The notes: generated by a model from the letters alone, not told the origin. 32,686 nucleotides of DNA from Oscillospiraceae bacterium (GCA_015063495.1 SVUB01000006.1:1-32686); one strand, 5' to 3'; shown: positions 17,280 to 26,824, counted from the stretch's first letter. A program made the numbers and translations.

Positions 17280-18479
17280 TTAGTTAGTGTAGTTATCGAA
17301 ATAACCCTGAACGAGGACTACGGGAGTACCCTTATCGCCCGAACCGCTTGTCAGGTCGCAAAGCGAGCCGATAAGGTCGGTGAGCTGACGGGGTGTTGTA
17401 CCCTGGGAAGCCATGTTTCCAACAAGGTTTCCGTCCTTTTCCTTTATGCTCTTTGAGATAGCCTCACGGAGAGCATTGCCGCTAAGGTCCTTAAAATCAT
17501 TATCGGCGAGGTACTTGAGCTTAAGCTCATTCGGAGTACCGATAAGACCGTCGGTAAATGCAGGGGATACAACGGGGTCTGCAAGCTCCCAGATCTTACC
17601 CTGAGGATCCTTGAATGCACCGTCACCGTATACCATTACCTCAACGTGCTTTCCGGTAGCCTTAAATACTCTGTGCTGAATGTCAAGTACGAGATCCTTA
17701 CACTCACGGGGGAAGAGCTTTATCTTGTCTTCAGTCGACTTATTCGAGCCGAGAAGACCGTATTTTTCATTGCAGCCGCTTCCGTTTACGGGTGCGTTGA
17801 GTATATCGTCAAGACCGCAAACGACCTTTGCACCGGCTGCCTTCAAAATTCTCTTTGTGCGTGCACGGGTGTGGATATCGCAGTTGATTATGCAGTCGGT
17901 GTAATCAAGAATGGTCTTTGCCTGATTTGCGAAGACTATCTCAACTTCTGCGCCGCATTCCTTGACTAGATCGCCGTAATATTCTACGTAGTCAACACCG
18001 GTAAATTCGTGCTTATTTTCGCCGAAAAGCTCACGGTAACGCTCAAGAGAGAGCACGTCGCTATAGGGATTGACGCCTGCGGCATCAATCTTATCAAGGC
18101 TTACAAGCTCGTTTCCGACTTCATCCGAGGGGTAGCTGAGCATAAGTACTATCTTTTTAGCTCCCTTTGCAATACCGCGAAGACATATAGCGAAACGGTT
18201 ACGGGAGAGTATCGGGAAGATAACGCCCACAGTTCCTCCGCCGAGCTTTGCCTTAACGTCTGCGGCAATATCGTCCACGCTTGCGTAGTTGCCCTGCGCT
18301 CTTGCAACGATAGATTCGGTTATAGAGATAACGTCACGGTCTCGAAGCTCAAAGCCTTCGCATTCAGCCGCTTCAAGGACGCTCTCCGTTACGATGGCGG
18401 CAAGATCGTCGCCTTCACGGATGATAGGGCAACGAATACCTCTCGATACCGTGCCGACTCTGCGTTCTTTTGTTTCCAT
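17280..18479 (-). CDS. Coenzyme F420-0:L-glutamate ligase (CofE/FbiB)-family protein, function uncertain
   Basis: GIRCPIIREGDDLAAIV, DRDVISITESIVARAQGNYASVDDIAADVK, VMVYGDGAFKDPQGKIWELADPVVSPAF resemble the F420 ligase family. Confidence 0.7.
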   Translation of the reverse strand: METKERRVGTVSRGIRCPIIREGDDLAAIVTESVLEAAECEGFELRDRDVISITESIVARAQGNYASVDDIAADVKAKLGGGTVGVIFPILSRNRFAICLRGIAKGAKKIVLMLSYPSDEVGNELVSLDKIDAAGVNPYSDVLSLERYRELFGENKHEFTGVDYVEYYGDLVKECGAEVEIVFANQAKTILDYTDCIINCDIHTRARTKRILKAAGAKVVCGLDDILNAPVNGSGCNEKYGLLGSNKSTEDKIKLFPRECKDLVLDIQHRVFKATGKHVEVMVYGDGAFKDPQGKIWELADPVVSPAFTDGLIGTPNELKLKYLADNDFKDLSGNALREAISKSIKEKDGNLVGNMASQGTTPRQLTDLIGSLCDLTSGSGDKGTPVVLVQGYFDNYTN

Positions 18480-18540
18480 TTAATATTCCTTCTTTCATGA
18501 TTAAAATACGACAAATATATTCTGCTCGAAAAGATGCTTT

Positions 18541-19275
18541 TTATGATATCTTTCCTTTTTTGCAGAGCTCTATGAGGTCGTTTATATTCGTTTCAGCAAA
18601 GCACTGAACGTAGTCAGCTCCGCCGTAGTAAAGCTTAGCCTTACCGCCTTCCTCGGGGATAAGAGCACCGGGGAATACTACGTTCGGAACCTGACCGATC
18701 ATCTCGTAGGGTTCCTTAACGTAAAGGATCGGGTCAGCACATCTGCCAATAACCTTTCGGGGATCGTTAAGGTCAAGAAGCATAACGTACTCGCCGTTTA
18801 TCTTTTCGGGGAAGAGAACAGCGTTTCTGTTCTGGTTGTGGAGCGGGAAGCTAACGTGCTCGATGGTCTTAAAATCCTTTGTTTTGCCGATAGCGATTCT
18901 GCAGTTGAAGTCACCGCCAACGCAGTATGTAATATAGTACTCTCCGTCAACGGGGTTGATTCTGGGGTCATACCAGGAACCGATGAAGTGTCCGGGATAG
19001 TTAAGAACAACTTCCTCATACTCTTCTCTGTCCTCTTCGGAATAAGAGAACTTTACAGGCTCGGGATCGGGAATGAAGTGTATACCGTCACGGCTTCTGG
19101 AAACCCAGATCTTCTGAGTCTTGTTAGGTTCCTCGAAACAGCTTGCCATAATGTACTCACCATCGGGTGTCTTAACAACGCCGGAGTTGTAGATAGCACA
19201 GCAGGGAGCGGGCATGTCATCGGGGGTCAGGATAGGGTTGTTTTCGTATCTCTTAATAACGTCAAATTTCCCCAT
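18541..19275 (-). CDS. GH130-like (mannoside phosphorylase family) protein with an apparent internal deletion
   Basis: NPILTPDDMP, SWYDPRINPVDGEYYITYC, NAVLFPEKINGEYVML, LDLNDPRKVIGRCADPIL, VPNVVFPGALI, LYYGGADYVQCFAE; the usual central segment between VLFPEKI and LLDLxDP is absent. Start 19275 after GAGAGG. Confidence 0.8.
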   Translation of the reverse strand: MGKFDVIKRYENNPILTPDDMPAPCCAIYNSGVVKTPDGEYIMASCFEEPNKTQKIWVSRSRDGIHFIPDPEPVKFSYSEEDREEYEEVVLNYPGHFIGSWYDPRINPVDGEYYITYCVGGDFNCRIAIGKTKDFKTIEHVSFPLHNQNRNAVLFPEKINGEYVMLLDLNDPRKVIGRCADPILYVKEPYEMIGQVPNVVFPGALIPEEGGKAKLYYGGADYVQCFAETNINDLIELCKKGKIS

Positions 19276-19323
19276 TTTGTTTACCTCTCTAAATTTATAT
19301 TTTTTTGGAGGGTTCAATTTAAT

Positions 19324-21369
19324 TTACTTGTTCCAGTATTCCATCATATCGGCTCTGGAATAAATTATGGGGTCTTCTATGAAGTCCTTTGCGTGTCCCA
19401 TACCTGCGATAGAAGCGTTTGACGTCCAGACGAGAATAAATGAAAGCTTCATATCGTTTTCTATCATCCATTTAAGGTCTGAGAGCATGGTAAGAGACGT
19501 ATAGTCGGATTCCTTCGGGCTGGGCCCTCCGAATTCTGTAATGGCAACAGGCTTTCCGAGAGACATAAGCGTGTCGTAGTCGCCGCCCCCGTTAAGCTCT
19601 CTGTTTCCGTTCGAATACCAGTCGCATCCGACGATATCAACGTACTTATCGCCGGGATAAGCGTAATCCGAATCTCTGCAGGCGGTCGAGTATACCCAAA
19701 CGGCACTGTCTACGCCGAGAGTCTTTGTAACGTAATCGTGGTAATATCTCCAAAGGCCTATCCATGTGTCTGCCTTAAGGTAATTGGAGTTCTGATTTAC
19801 GCACCACCAGAACCAGTTGCCGGTCATTTCGTGGAACGGTCTGAAGAGAACGGGTATGCCGTTATCGTTAAATGCTTTAAGAACCTTAAATACTATCTCA
19901 TTAGAAATAAGGAGGTTCTTATTAAGCTGTGTTCCTTCATTATAGAGTTGCTTGAATACCGCGTCTGTTCCTATATTTCCTCTGAATCCCGAGGTCGGGG
20001 ATAAGGGGTTATCTATATGAGCACATATTCCGATTATACCGCCTGCCATAACGTGATCGGCACTTTCGGAGACGATTTTTGAAATGTCGTAATCCGAGAG
20101 ACCAACGTCACCCATATTGTGTGGGTTGAGTCTTGAATACTGCCCGAGGTCAAATTCAACAAATGCAGGGGCAACGCCCTCTGTACTCTTTGATATCTTG
20201 TCAATAGACTGCTTTATGGCACAGCCGTTGCTTGTATTCTCGTAATTGAAAGCCTCTGTACCGAAGATTATCATATCGTCGTTTTCGTAGGCATCATTTA
20301 CAGCCTTTATGAGTTTTTCCTTGGTGTAGGGGACCTTGAAATCAACCTTGCCCGAGAATTTATCTCCGTTCTTAAGTGCGATTTTTGCGGAGGTGTCAAC
20401 GTCTGATTCATATCTCTTTGCCCCGAGAACCTTGAGAGCAAGGTGCTCTATTGCTTTCTCAAGGGACATAAAGCTGGCATCCACGTAAATATTTCCGTTT
20501 TCTACCCTTATGCTGTAATCGTCAACGTCAAGGGAACGTGCGCTGAGAACGATATAGTTACTGCCGGTGCTCATTCTCTCTTTATACTCGATCTTCTTGT
20601 GCCCATTCGAGGAGAGAAGAGTATTTGAAAGATGAATTGCAAGCTCTTCGGATAACACACTCGGAGAACGGTATGCCTCGTCTGCACTGTCAAAGCTGAC
20701 CTTGAAGTTTTCAATGCTTACGCCGTTTACCGTTATGTTTCCAAGGAAGAAATTGTCCGAGAACGTGTAGGTTTCTGCAAGAAGGAGCTTTTTGCTCTCT
20801 GCATCAATGAATTTTTCAAGGAAAAGGTCGATAGCTTTATCAAGAGCCTCGGAAGAACCGCCAAGGATGTATATCCTGTTATCCTCTGTGGATATCTCAT
20901 ACTGACTTGCGGAAAACTTCTCGGCTTTTCCTGTCTTCTCGCTTACTACTATTTCGTAGACTCCCTCTGTGGGCTCGTAATCAAAGTCGGTATCGATTTT
21001 GAGTCCTTCGTCGGTCTTATTAAGTATTCCTTTTCGGAGCTTACTGACTGCTTTTTTGAGAGAATCCCCTGCAATATCGGTGCGGAAGATTATATAGGAG
21101 GTAACGTCAGCTTCGGAGAGCACCTTCAGTTCAACCTTTGATCCGTCCTTGTCCGTAAAAGTTATTTTTCTGTCAGGAGCTGTAGGGATAGAAACTTCCT
21201 CGGTATCCGTTGTATCCGTTGGGATATCGGTTGTTTCTTCCGGAACGAAAGAGCTTTCCTCGGGCACTGTAGAGTCCGTAGTTTCTGTGACGTTTGCTCC
21301 ACCGCCAAGACATGACACAAGAAGCAGAGAAAAGAGCAACGTCAGAACGATTATAAATATTTTTTTCAT
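19324..21369 (-). CDS. GH26-family (beta-mannanase-like) lipoprotein with an extended N-terminal region
   Basis: Lipobox LLVSC; Thr/Glu-rich linker; C-terminal GH26 signatures VLFRPFHEMTGNWFWW and AITEFGG. Confidence 0.88.
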   Translation of the reverse strand: MKKIFIIVLTLLFSLLLVSCLGGGANVTETTDSTVPEESSFVPEETTDIPTDTTDTEEVSIPTAPDRKITFTDKDGSKVELKVLSEADVTSYIIFRTDIAGDSLKKAVSKLRKGILNKTDEGLKIDTDFDYEPTEGVYEIVVSEKTGKAEKFSASQYEISTEDNRIYILGGSSEALDKAIDLFLEKFIDAESKKLLLAETYTFSDNFFLGNITVNGVSIENFKVSFDSADEAYRSPSVLSEELAIHLSNTLLSSNGHKKIEYKERMSTGSNYIVLSARSLDVDDYSIRVENGNIYVDASFMSLEKAIEHLALKVLGAKRYESDVDTSAKIALKNGDKFSGKVDFKVPYTKEKLIKAVNDAYENDDMIIFGTEAFNYENTSNGCAIKQSIDKISKSTEGVAPAFVEFDLGQYSRLNPHNMGDVGLSDYDISKIVSESADHVMAGGIIGICAHIDNPLSPTSGFRGNIGTDAVFKQLYNEGTQLNKNLLISNEIVFKVLKAFNDNGIPVLFRPFHEMTGNWFWWCVNQNSNYLKADTWIGLWRYYHDYVTKTLGVDSAVWVYSTACRDSDYAYPGDKYVDIVGCDWYSNGNRELNGGGDYDTLMSLGKPVAITEFGGPSPKESDYTSLTMLSDLKWMIENDMKLSFILVWTSNASIAGMGHAKDFIEDPIIYSRADMMEYWNK

Positions 21370-21402
21370 ACTTTTTCCTTTTCGGGGGATGTTATGGAAA
21401 TA

Positions 21403-22404
21403 TTATTCCCACTCGATAGTTCCTATCGGCTTCGGAGTAAGGTCGAGAAGAACACGGTTGATGCCGTCCACCTCGTGAGTAATTCTGTCGGTTATCTTAT
21501 GAAGAATAGCGTAAGGAATTTCCTCAATAGTCGCAGTCATAGCGTCCTTTGTGTTGACCGCACGTATAATTGCAGGCCAGCCCTCATAGCGGCTCTCGTC
21601 CTTAACACCCACGCTCTTTATATCGGGAACTGCAATAAAGTACTGCCAAACCTTTTCTGCAAGACCGCACTTATCAAATTCCTCACGGAGAATTGCGTCA
21701 GCCTCACGCAGAGCATGAAGTCTGTCTCTGGTAATAGCGCCAAGGCATCTTACGCCAAGTCCGGGGCCGGGGAACGGCTGACGGTAGACCATAGCGTGGG
21801 GAAGACCGAGTGCCTCGCCTACAACTCTTACCTCGTCCTTAAAGAGAAGCTTTATAGGCTCAACAAGCTCGAACTTGAGGTCCTCGGGAAGACCACCCAC
21901 GTTGTGGTGGCTCTTTACGGCCTTCTTGCCCTCTGCAGCCTTAATGCTCTCGAGAATGTCGGGATAGATAGTTCCCTGTGCAAGGAATTTCACACCTTCA
22001 AGCTTTCTCGCTTCGTCAGCAAAGACGTTTATAAATTCCGCACCGATTATCTTTCTCTTCTTCTCCGGCTCACTTACGCCTGCGAGAAGGTCAAGAAAGC
22101 GGTCGGTAGCGTCAACGTATATAAGATTTGCGTCGAGCTCCTCGCCGAATATCTTAATTACGTTTTCGGACTCATCCTTGCGCATAAGACCGTGATTAAC
22201 GTGCACGCAAACGAGCTGGCGTCCGATCGCCTTTATAAGAAGCGCGGCGACCACGCTTGAGTCAACTCCGCCCGAAAGTGCGAGAAGAACTTTTTTATCT
22301 CCTACCTGTGCTCTGACTGCCGCAACCTGTTCTTCGATGAAGGCTTCGGCAAGTGCTTTCGTTGTGATTCTTTCCATAGAATCGGGACGCATATTGGAAC
22401 TCAT
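21403..22404 (-). CDS. guaA: GMP synthase, ATP-pyrophosphatase subunit/domain only (no glutaminase domain)
   Basis: LLALSGGVDSSVVAALL, VNHGLMRK, LAQGTIYPDILES, RQPFPGPGLGVRCLG, terminal PIGTIEWE; N-terminal GATase domain absent. Confidence 0.93.
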   Translation of the reverse strand: MSSNMRPDSMERITTKALAEAFIEEQVAAVRAQVGDKKVLLALSGGVDSSVVAALLIKAIGRQLVCVHVNHGLMRKDESENVIKIFGEELDANLIYVDATDRFLDLLAGVSEPEKKRKIIGAEFINVFADEARKLEGVKFLAQGTIYPDILESIKAAEGKKAVKSHHNVGGLPEDLKFELVEPIKLLFKDEVRVVGEALGLPHAMVYRQPFPGPGLGVRCLGAITRDRLHALREADAILREEFDKCGLAEKVWQYFIAVPDIKSVGVKDESRYEGWPAIIRAVNTKDAMTATIEEIPYAILHKITDRITHEVDGINRVLLDLTPKPIGTIEWE

Positions 22405-22430
22405 ATAATCAACTCCTTAAAAATTAAGAA

Positions 22431-23936
22431 TTATTTTACTGTGTTGCTTTTTTCCTTCTGGATTACGTCGTGAGCGCCGCCCTCAATGATACTCGTTGCG
22501 GAAACGAGGGTAAGAACAGCCTTTTCCTGAAGCTCGGGGATAGTGAGCGCACCGCAGTTGCACATGGTGGATTTCACCTTTGCAAGAGACATAGCAACGT
22601 TGTCCTTAAGGCTGCCCGCATAGGGAACGTAAGAGTCGACGCCTTCCTCAAAGGAGAGCTTCTTATCTCCGCCAAGGTCGTATCTCTGCCAGTTTCTTGC
22701 TCTTGCGGAGCCCTCGCCCCAGTACTCTTTATAGTATATACCGCCTATGCTCACTTTATTTGAGGGGCTTTCGTCAAATCTTGCGAAGTATCTGCCGAGC
22801 ATTACGAAATCGGCGCCCATTGCAAGTGCGAGAGTGATATGGTGGTCGTAAACGATACCGCCGTCCGAGCAAACGGGAATATAGATGCCTGTTTCCTCAA
22901 AGTATCTGTCTCTTTCTGCGCAAACGTCGATAAGAGAGGTAGCCTGTCCACGGCCGATACCCTTAGTCTCTCTTGTGATACAGATAGAACCGCCGCCGAT
23001 ACCTACTTTTATAAAGTCAGCTCCGCATTCAGCAAGGAATCTAAATCCCTTTGCGTCAACGACGTTACCTGCACCGACCTTAACGCTGTCACCGTACTTT
23101 GCACGGATCCATTCGATCGTTCTCTTCTGCCACTCGGAGAATCCCTCGGAGGAGTCGATACAGAGAACGTCAGCACCTGCCTCAACGAGAGCGGGAACAC
23201 GCTCTGCGTAGTCACGGGTGTTGATACCTGCGCCTACTACGTAGCGCTTGTCTGCATCAAGGAGCTCGTTGGGGTTCTGCTTATGTGTATCGTAGTCCTT
23301 GCGGAATACCATATAAACGAGCTTTCCGTCCTCGCTTACAATAGGGAGGGAATTAAGCTTGTTATCCCAGATTATATCGTTTGCTTCCTTAAGTGTGGTG
23401 CCCTCTTTTGCAGTAATGAGCTTATCAAGAGGAGTCATAAAGTTACTAACCTTTTCATCGGGAGACATACGGCTGACGCGATAATCACGGCCTGTCACTA
23501 TACCAACGAGCTTGCCGTCAGCACGTCCGTTATCGGTAACCGCAACCGTTGAGTGACCTGTCTTTTCCTTGAGCGCAATTATATCGGCAAGAGTAGCATC
23601 GGGGGAAACATTGGAATCACTCACAACGAAGCCTGCCTTGTAATTTTTAGCTGTCTTTACCATAGCCGCCTCGTCCTCAATAGACTGTGAGCCGTATATA
23701 AAGGATACGCCGCCCTCGATAGCGAGAGCTACCGCAAGCTTATCTCCCGAAACAGACTGCATGATAGCAGAGACCATAGGAATATTCATTGTAATCTTAG
23801 GAGTTTCACCCTTCTTGAATTTAACAAGGGGAGTCTTCAGACTTACGTTTGCCGGAACGCACTCGCTTGAGGAGTACCCGGGGATAAGTAAGTATTCGTT
23901 AAAGGTATGGGAAGCGTCGTTTATAAAGGTTGCCAT
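22431..23936 (-). CDS. guaB: Inosine-5'-monophosphate dehydrogenase, divergent type resembling Tritrichomonas IMPDH
   Basis: Catalytic loop [51 protein letters not shown], tandem CBS region, [13 protein letters not shown]. Confidence 0.95.
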   Translation of the reverse strand: MATFINDASHTFNEYLLIPGYSSSECVPANVSLKTPLVKFKKGETPKITMNIPMVSAIMQSVSGDKLAVALAIEGGVSFIYGSQSIEDEAAMVKTAKNYKAGFVVSDSNVSPDATLADIIALKEKTGHSTVAVTDNGRADGKLVGIVTGRDYRVSRMSPDEKVSNFMTPLDKLITAKEGTTLKEANDIIWDNKLNSLPIVSEDGKLVYMVFRKDYDTHKQNPNELLDADKRYVVGAGINTRDYAERVPALVEAGADVLCIDSSEGFSEWQKRTIEWIRAKYGDSVKVGAGNVVDAKGFRFLAECGADFIKVGIGGGSICITRETKGIGRGQATSLIDVCAERDRYFEETGIYIPVCSDGGIVYDHHITLALAMGADFVMLGRYFARFDESPSNKVSIGGIYYKEYWGEGSARARNWQRYDLGGDKKLSFEEGVDSYVPYAGSLKDNVAMSLAKVKSTMCNCGALTIPELQEKAVLTLVSATSIIEGGAHDVIQKEKSNTVK

Positions 23937-23967
23937 AATATATCTCCTTTTGACTTTTTTACATATT

Positions 23968-23996
23968 ATTATACACTTTTTTATAAGATTTTTAAA
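23968..23996 (-). promoter_or_regulatory. Possible sigma-A promoter for guaB
   Basis: On the minus strand: TTTAAA, 17 bp, TATAAT, upstream of guaB; the -35 is weak. Confidence 0.5.
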
Positions 23997-24090
23997 GGGG
24001 TATTTTATAATTTTTTTATAGTTATAAAAAAATTTACATTATTACCGATGCAAAAACCTTTTCTGAGACATTTTTTGAGTAAAAACAAAC

Positions 24091-24123
24091 AAAAAAAGAA
24101 ACGCATCTGCGTTTCTTTTTTTA
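24091..24123 (-). terminator. Terminator after mrdA
   Basis: AAAAAAAGAAACGCA-TC-TGCGTTTCTTTTTTT immediately downstream of the mrdA stop on the minus strand. Confidence 0.88.
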
Positions 24124-24125
24124 TG

Positions 24126-26243
24126 TTAATTTGAGGCGTAAGCCCCAATTCCGAAATAGCAGTCGAAAACATCCTTTACTGTGAATCCCGCATCCGTACC
24201 CGTATTACCCTGCTCGATGATGCAAGTGGATATTATCTCGGGGTTATCAAATGGGGCAAATGCAGTAAAGATAGCGTTATCGCTCTTCGTTTTGCTGACC
24301 TGAGCAGTTCCTGTTTTACCTCCCATAGCTATAGGATAGGAGCTGAATACTCTTGATGCCGAGCCGTTTTCGGTAACGCTCTTCATTGCGTTCATTATCG
24401 TTTTATAGTTTGTTTCACTCATATTTACCTGACCAAGCACGGTAGGCTCATATTCGTATATTATCTCGTTTGTGTAGAACTTTCTTACACTTCCGAGAAG
24501 GTGCGTGGAATACCTTGTTCCGCCACCGACGATAGTTGCAATATAGGAGCTTATCTGAAGGGGTGTAAAGAGGTTATCCGACTGACCGATAGCCGCCTGA
24601 AGCGTGTCACCGGGATACCATTCGCCAAGGCCCTTTTCGTCTCGGTAAGCGGGCCCCGCAAGTATGCCGGTCTCCTCATAGAGTTCAATTCCTGTTTTTT
24701 CTCCGAGACCGTATTCAAGACAGTATTTATTCATCTTTCCGATAGTAAGCTGTCTGCCGATATCGTAGAAGAAGTAGTTACAGGACTCTTGAATAGCGCC
24801 GATAACGTTTATCGTGCCGTGCGTTCTGCCCTTTTGTAGGTATATCCAGCATCTCGGGCCGTTCGGATCGTAGAAGGTATAGCGTCCTTTGTCGGTTATC
24901 GTTGTTCTGGGGGTGATTATACCTTCCTCAAGTGCCGCAAGAGCAACTCCGACTTTGAAGGTGGAACCGGGTTGATAGAGGCCTCTTAGCGCTCGGTTAT
25001 AAAGAGGTTTTGTCTCGTCCTCTGAGAGAGCGGCGTAATCTTCATAATAGGTTGTAAGGTCAAAGGACGGGTATGATGCTATTGCATATATCTCGCCCGT
25101 AGTGCTTATAGCGGTGAGCGCACCGACCTTTGCGTCCTCACCGTCAAGCTCGCCCTCCTTGCTTTTTGCCTTGTCGACGATGTATTCTATGTTTTCTTTA
25201 AGACCGTCCTCGGCTGCTACCTGCATATCAATGTCTATCGTAAGCCAGACGTCGTTTCCGCTGACAGGCTCCTTTGAGATTCGTTTTGAGATTATATTTC
25301 CGTTTTCGTCTTCCTCTATGACCATGGTTCCGTCAGTGCCGTGGAGATACTCCTCAAAAGCCTTTTCACAGCCGCTGACACCGACTATGGCGTTCATTTT
25401 ATAGCCTTTCTCGCTGTAATATTCAAGCTCCTCTGCGTGTATAGGACCGACCACGCCGAGTATGTGTGAGGCATATCCGGGATATTCGTATTTTCTTGTG
25501 ACCTCCTCGGTGAAGTTGATTCCTCGGAGCTCACTTTCCTTCATAGCAGTTATGAGTGTGAGGTCGATGTCTTTGGCAAAAAGGTAGGGTTGTACGGAGC
25601 TGAACTGATTTATCGCCATATCAAATCTGACACGCATTATTTCGGTGATCTCTTCATTTGTATAAAGCGGATTGCCGTTATCATCAACTGCGTCAAGAGA
25701 ATATTTTTCAACAAGCTTATTTGAGAGCATTTCGGCTGTGTTTTCGATCGGATTTCCGTCTTTATCCTTGTTAAATCCGAGATCCTTCAGCACTCTGTTA
25801 AATTTCGTCTCATAGCTCTCCTGCGACATCAGATTATCGTCATATATCAGGTTGGGATAAGTGCCGAGAAGAGGGAATAGACTCTCTGTTCTCTTATCCG
25901 TGTTGCCAGTGACATACAGTGCCTTTACAACGTTCAGTATAACCTCATTCGACACCTCGCTGTTTTTAGAGAGTGAGCCGTAATCGAAATTGAGGTTGTA
26001 GGTATAGATATTGGTTACGAGAGCTTTGCCGTTGCGGTCGAATATCTCTCCTCGCTGTGCCTGAATAGTTACGGTGCGCGAGTATGTGCGTTGGACGCTT
26101 GATGTGTATTCGCTTCTGTTCACGAGCTGGATATTGGCGAGCTTCGTTATGTAAAATATCGCCGTGAAAATGAAAATGACGGCTATAAAAATGAGTTTTA
26201 CGGAGAAGCTGACGCCTTTTACATTTATTCTTTTGCTTCGCAT
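24126..26243 (-). CDS. mrdA: Penicillin-binding protein 2 (peptidoglycan D,D-transpeptidase)
   Basis: N-terminal TM, QAQRGEIFDRNGKAL, SxxK in YQPGSTFK, SxN in ESCNYFF, GGKTGTAQ; next to mreBCD. Confidence 0.93.
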   Translation of the reverse strand: MRSKRINVKGVSFSVKLIFIAVIFIFTAIFYITKLANIQLVNRSEYTSSVQRTYSRTVTIQAQRGEIFDRNGKALVTNIYTYNLNFDYGSLSKNSEVSNEVILNVVKALYVTGNTDKRTESLFPLLGTYPNLIYDDNLMSQESYETKFNRVLKDLGFNKDKDGNPIENTAEMLSNKLVEKYSLDAVDDNGNPLYTNEEITEIMRVRFDMAINQFSSVQPYLFAKDIDLTLITAMKESELRGINFTEEVTRKYEYPGYASHILGVVGPIHAEELEYYSEKGYKMNAIVGVSGCEKAFEEYLHGTDGTMVIEEDENGNIISKRISKEPVSGNDVWLTIDIDMQVAAEDGLKENIEYIVDKAKSKEGELDGEDAKVGALTAISTTGEIYAIASYPSFDLTTYYEDYAALSEDETKPLYNRALRGLYQPGSTFKVGVALAALEEGIITPRTTITDKGRYTFYDPNGPRCWIYLQKGRTHGTINVIGAIQESCNYFFYDIGRQLTIGKMNKYCLEYGLGEKTGIELYEETGILAGPAYRDEKGLGEWYPGDTLQAAIGQSDNLFTPLQISSYIATIVGGGTRYSTHLLGSVRKFYTNEIIYEYEPTVLGQVNMSETNYKTIMNAMKSVTENGSASRVFSSYPIAMGGKTGTAQVSKTKSDNAIFTAFAPFDNPEIISTCIIEQGNTGTDAGFTVKDVFDCYFGIGAYASN

Positions 26244-26272
26244 AGCTGTCTTTTCATTCCTTTCCTTAAAAA

Positions 26273-26824
26273 TTATCCTTCCATCTCTCTTGTGTTAAAG
26301 AATCTTGACCAGATGAGCTTTGTCAGAATATATACGGGTATACCTATAAGCAGAGATGAGAAAAATTGAGGTATAAGCAGTTCACTAAAAATGTGAGATG
26401 CGGTAAAATGAGCGGCACTTACCGATGAGTAGGCACAGATGATGCTTGCTATTCCGCTTATGATAAGGGAGCAGGCGACACCTATGAGCCAAGAGAGAAA
26501 ATCTCTGCGTAGGACCGAATAGGCAAGCAGGGCAAACAGGGCGGCACAAAGCATATACACAAGAGGAGAGAGGGAAAGTCCTGATCCTCCGAGTGCATCT
26601 GCTATATAACCTCCGACAATTCCTGCGATAACTCCTGTGCGTTCTCTATCGTATATAGCAATGGCTATTACCGACGCAAGAACAAGGTCTGGCACCGCAC
26701 CAAACGGGCGGAATACCGAGAATATCGACGTTTGGATAACGGCAAGAAGGAAGAGCCAGATTCCCCAAACCACGCTTTTTTTGAATATCGTCTGCCAGGA
26801 GACGGGGGATAACTGATTATTCAT
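26273..26824 (-). CDS. mreD: Rod shape-determining protein MreD
   Basis: Hydrophobic multi-TM protein with PDLVLASVIAIAIYDRERTGVIAGIVGGYIADALGG; between mreC and mrdA. Confidence 0.85.
   Translation of the reverse strand: MNNQLSPVSWQTIFKKSVVWGIWLFLLAVIQTSIFSVFRPFGAVPDLVLASVIAIAIYDRERTGVIAGIVGGYIADALGGSGLSLSPLVYMLCAALFALLAYSVLRRDFLSWLIGVACSLIISGIASIICAYSSVSAAHFTASHIFSELLIPQFFSSLLIGIPVYILTKLIWSRFFNTREMEG

Noticed and set aside
21394-22260. 288-aa ORF on + strand
   Set aside because: Antisense to guaA; Cys/Val/Leu-rich with no recognisable motifs. Shadow ORF from codon bias.
22839-23552. 237-aa ORF on + strand
   Set aside because: Antisense to guaB; no family signature or credible ribosome-binding site identified.
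23937-24090. Possible purine or other riboswitch upstream of guaB
   Set aside because: No purine-riboswitch core motifs found; the region is AT-rich with only a plausible promoter.
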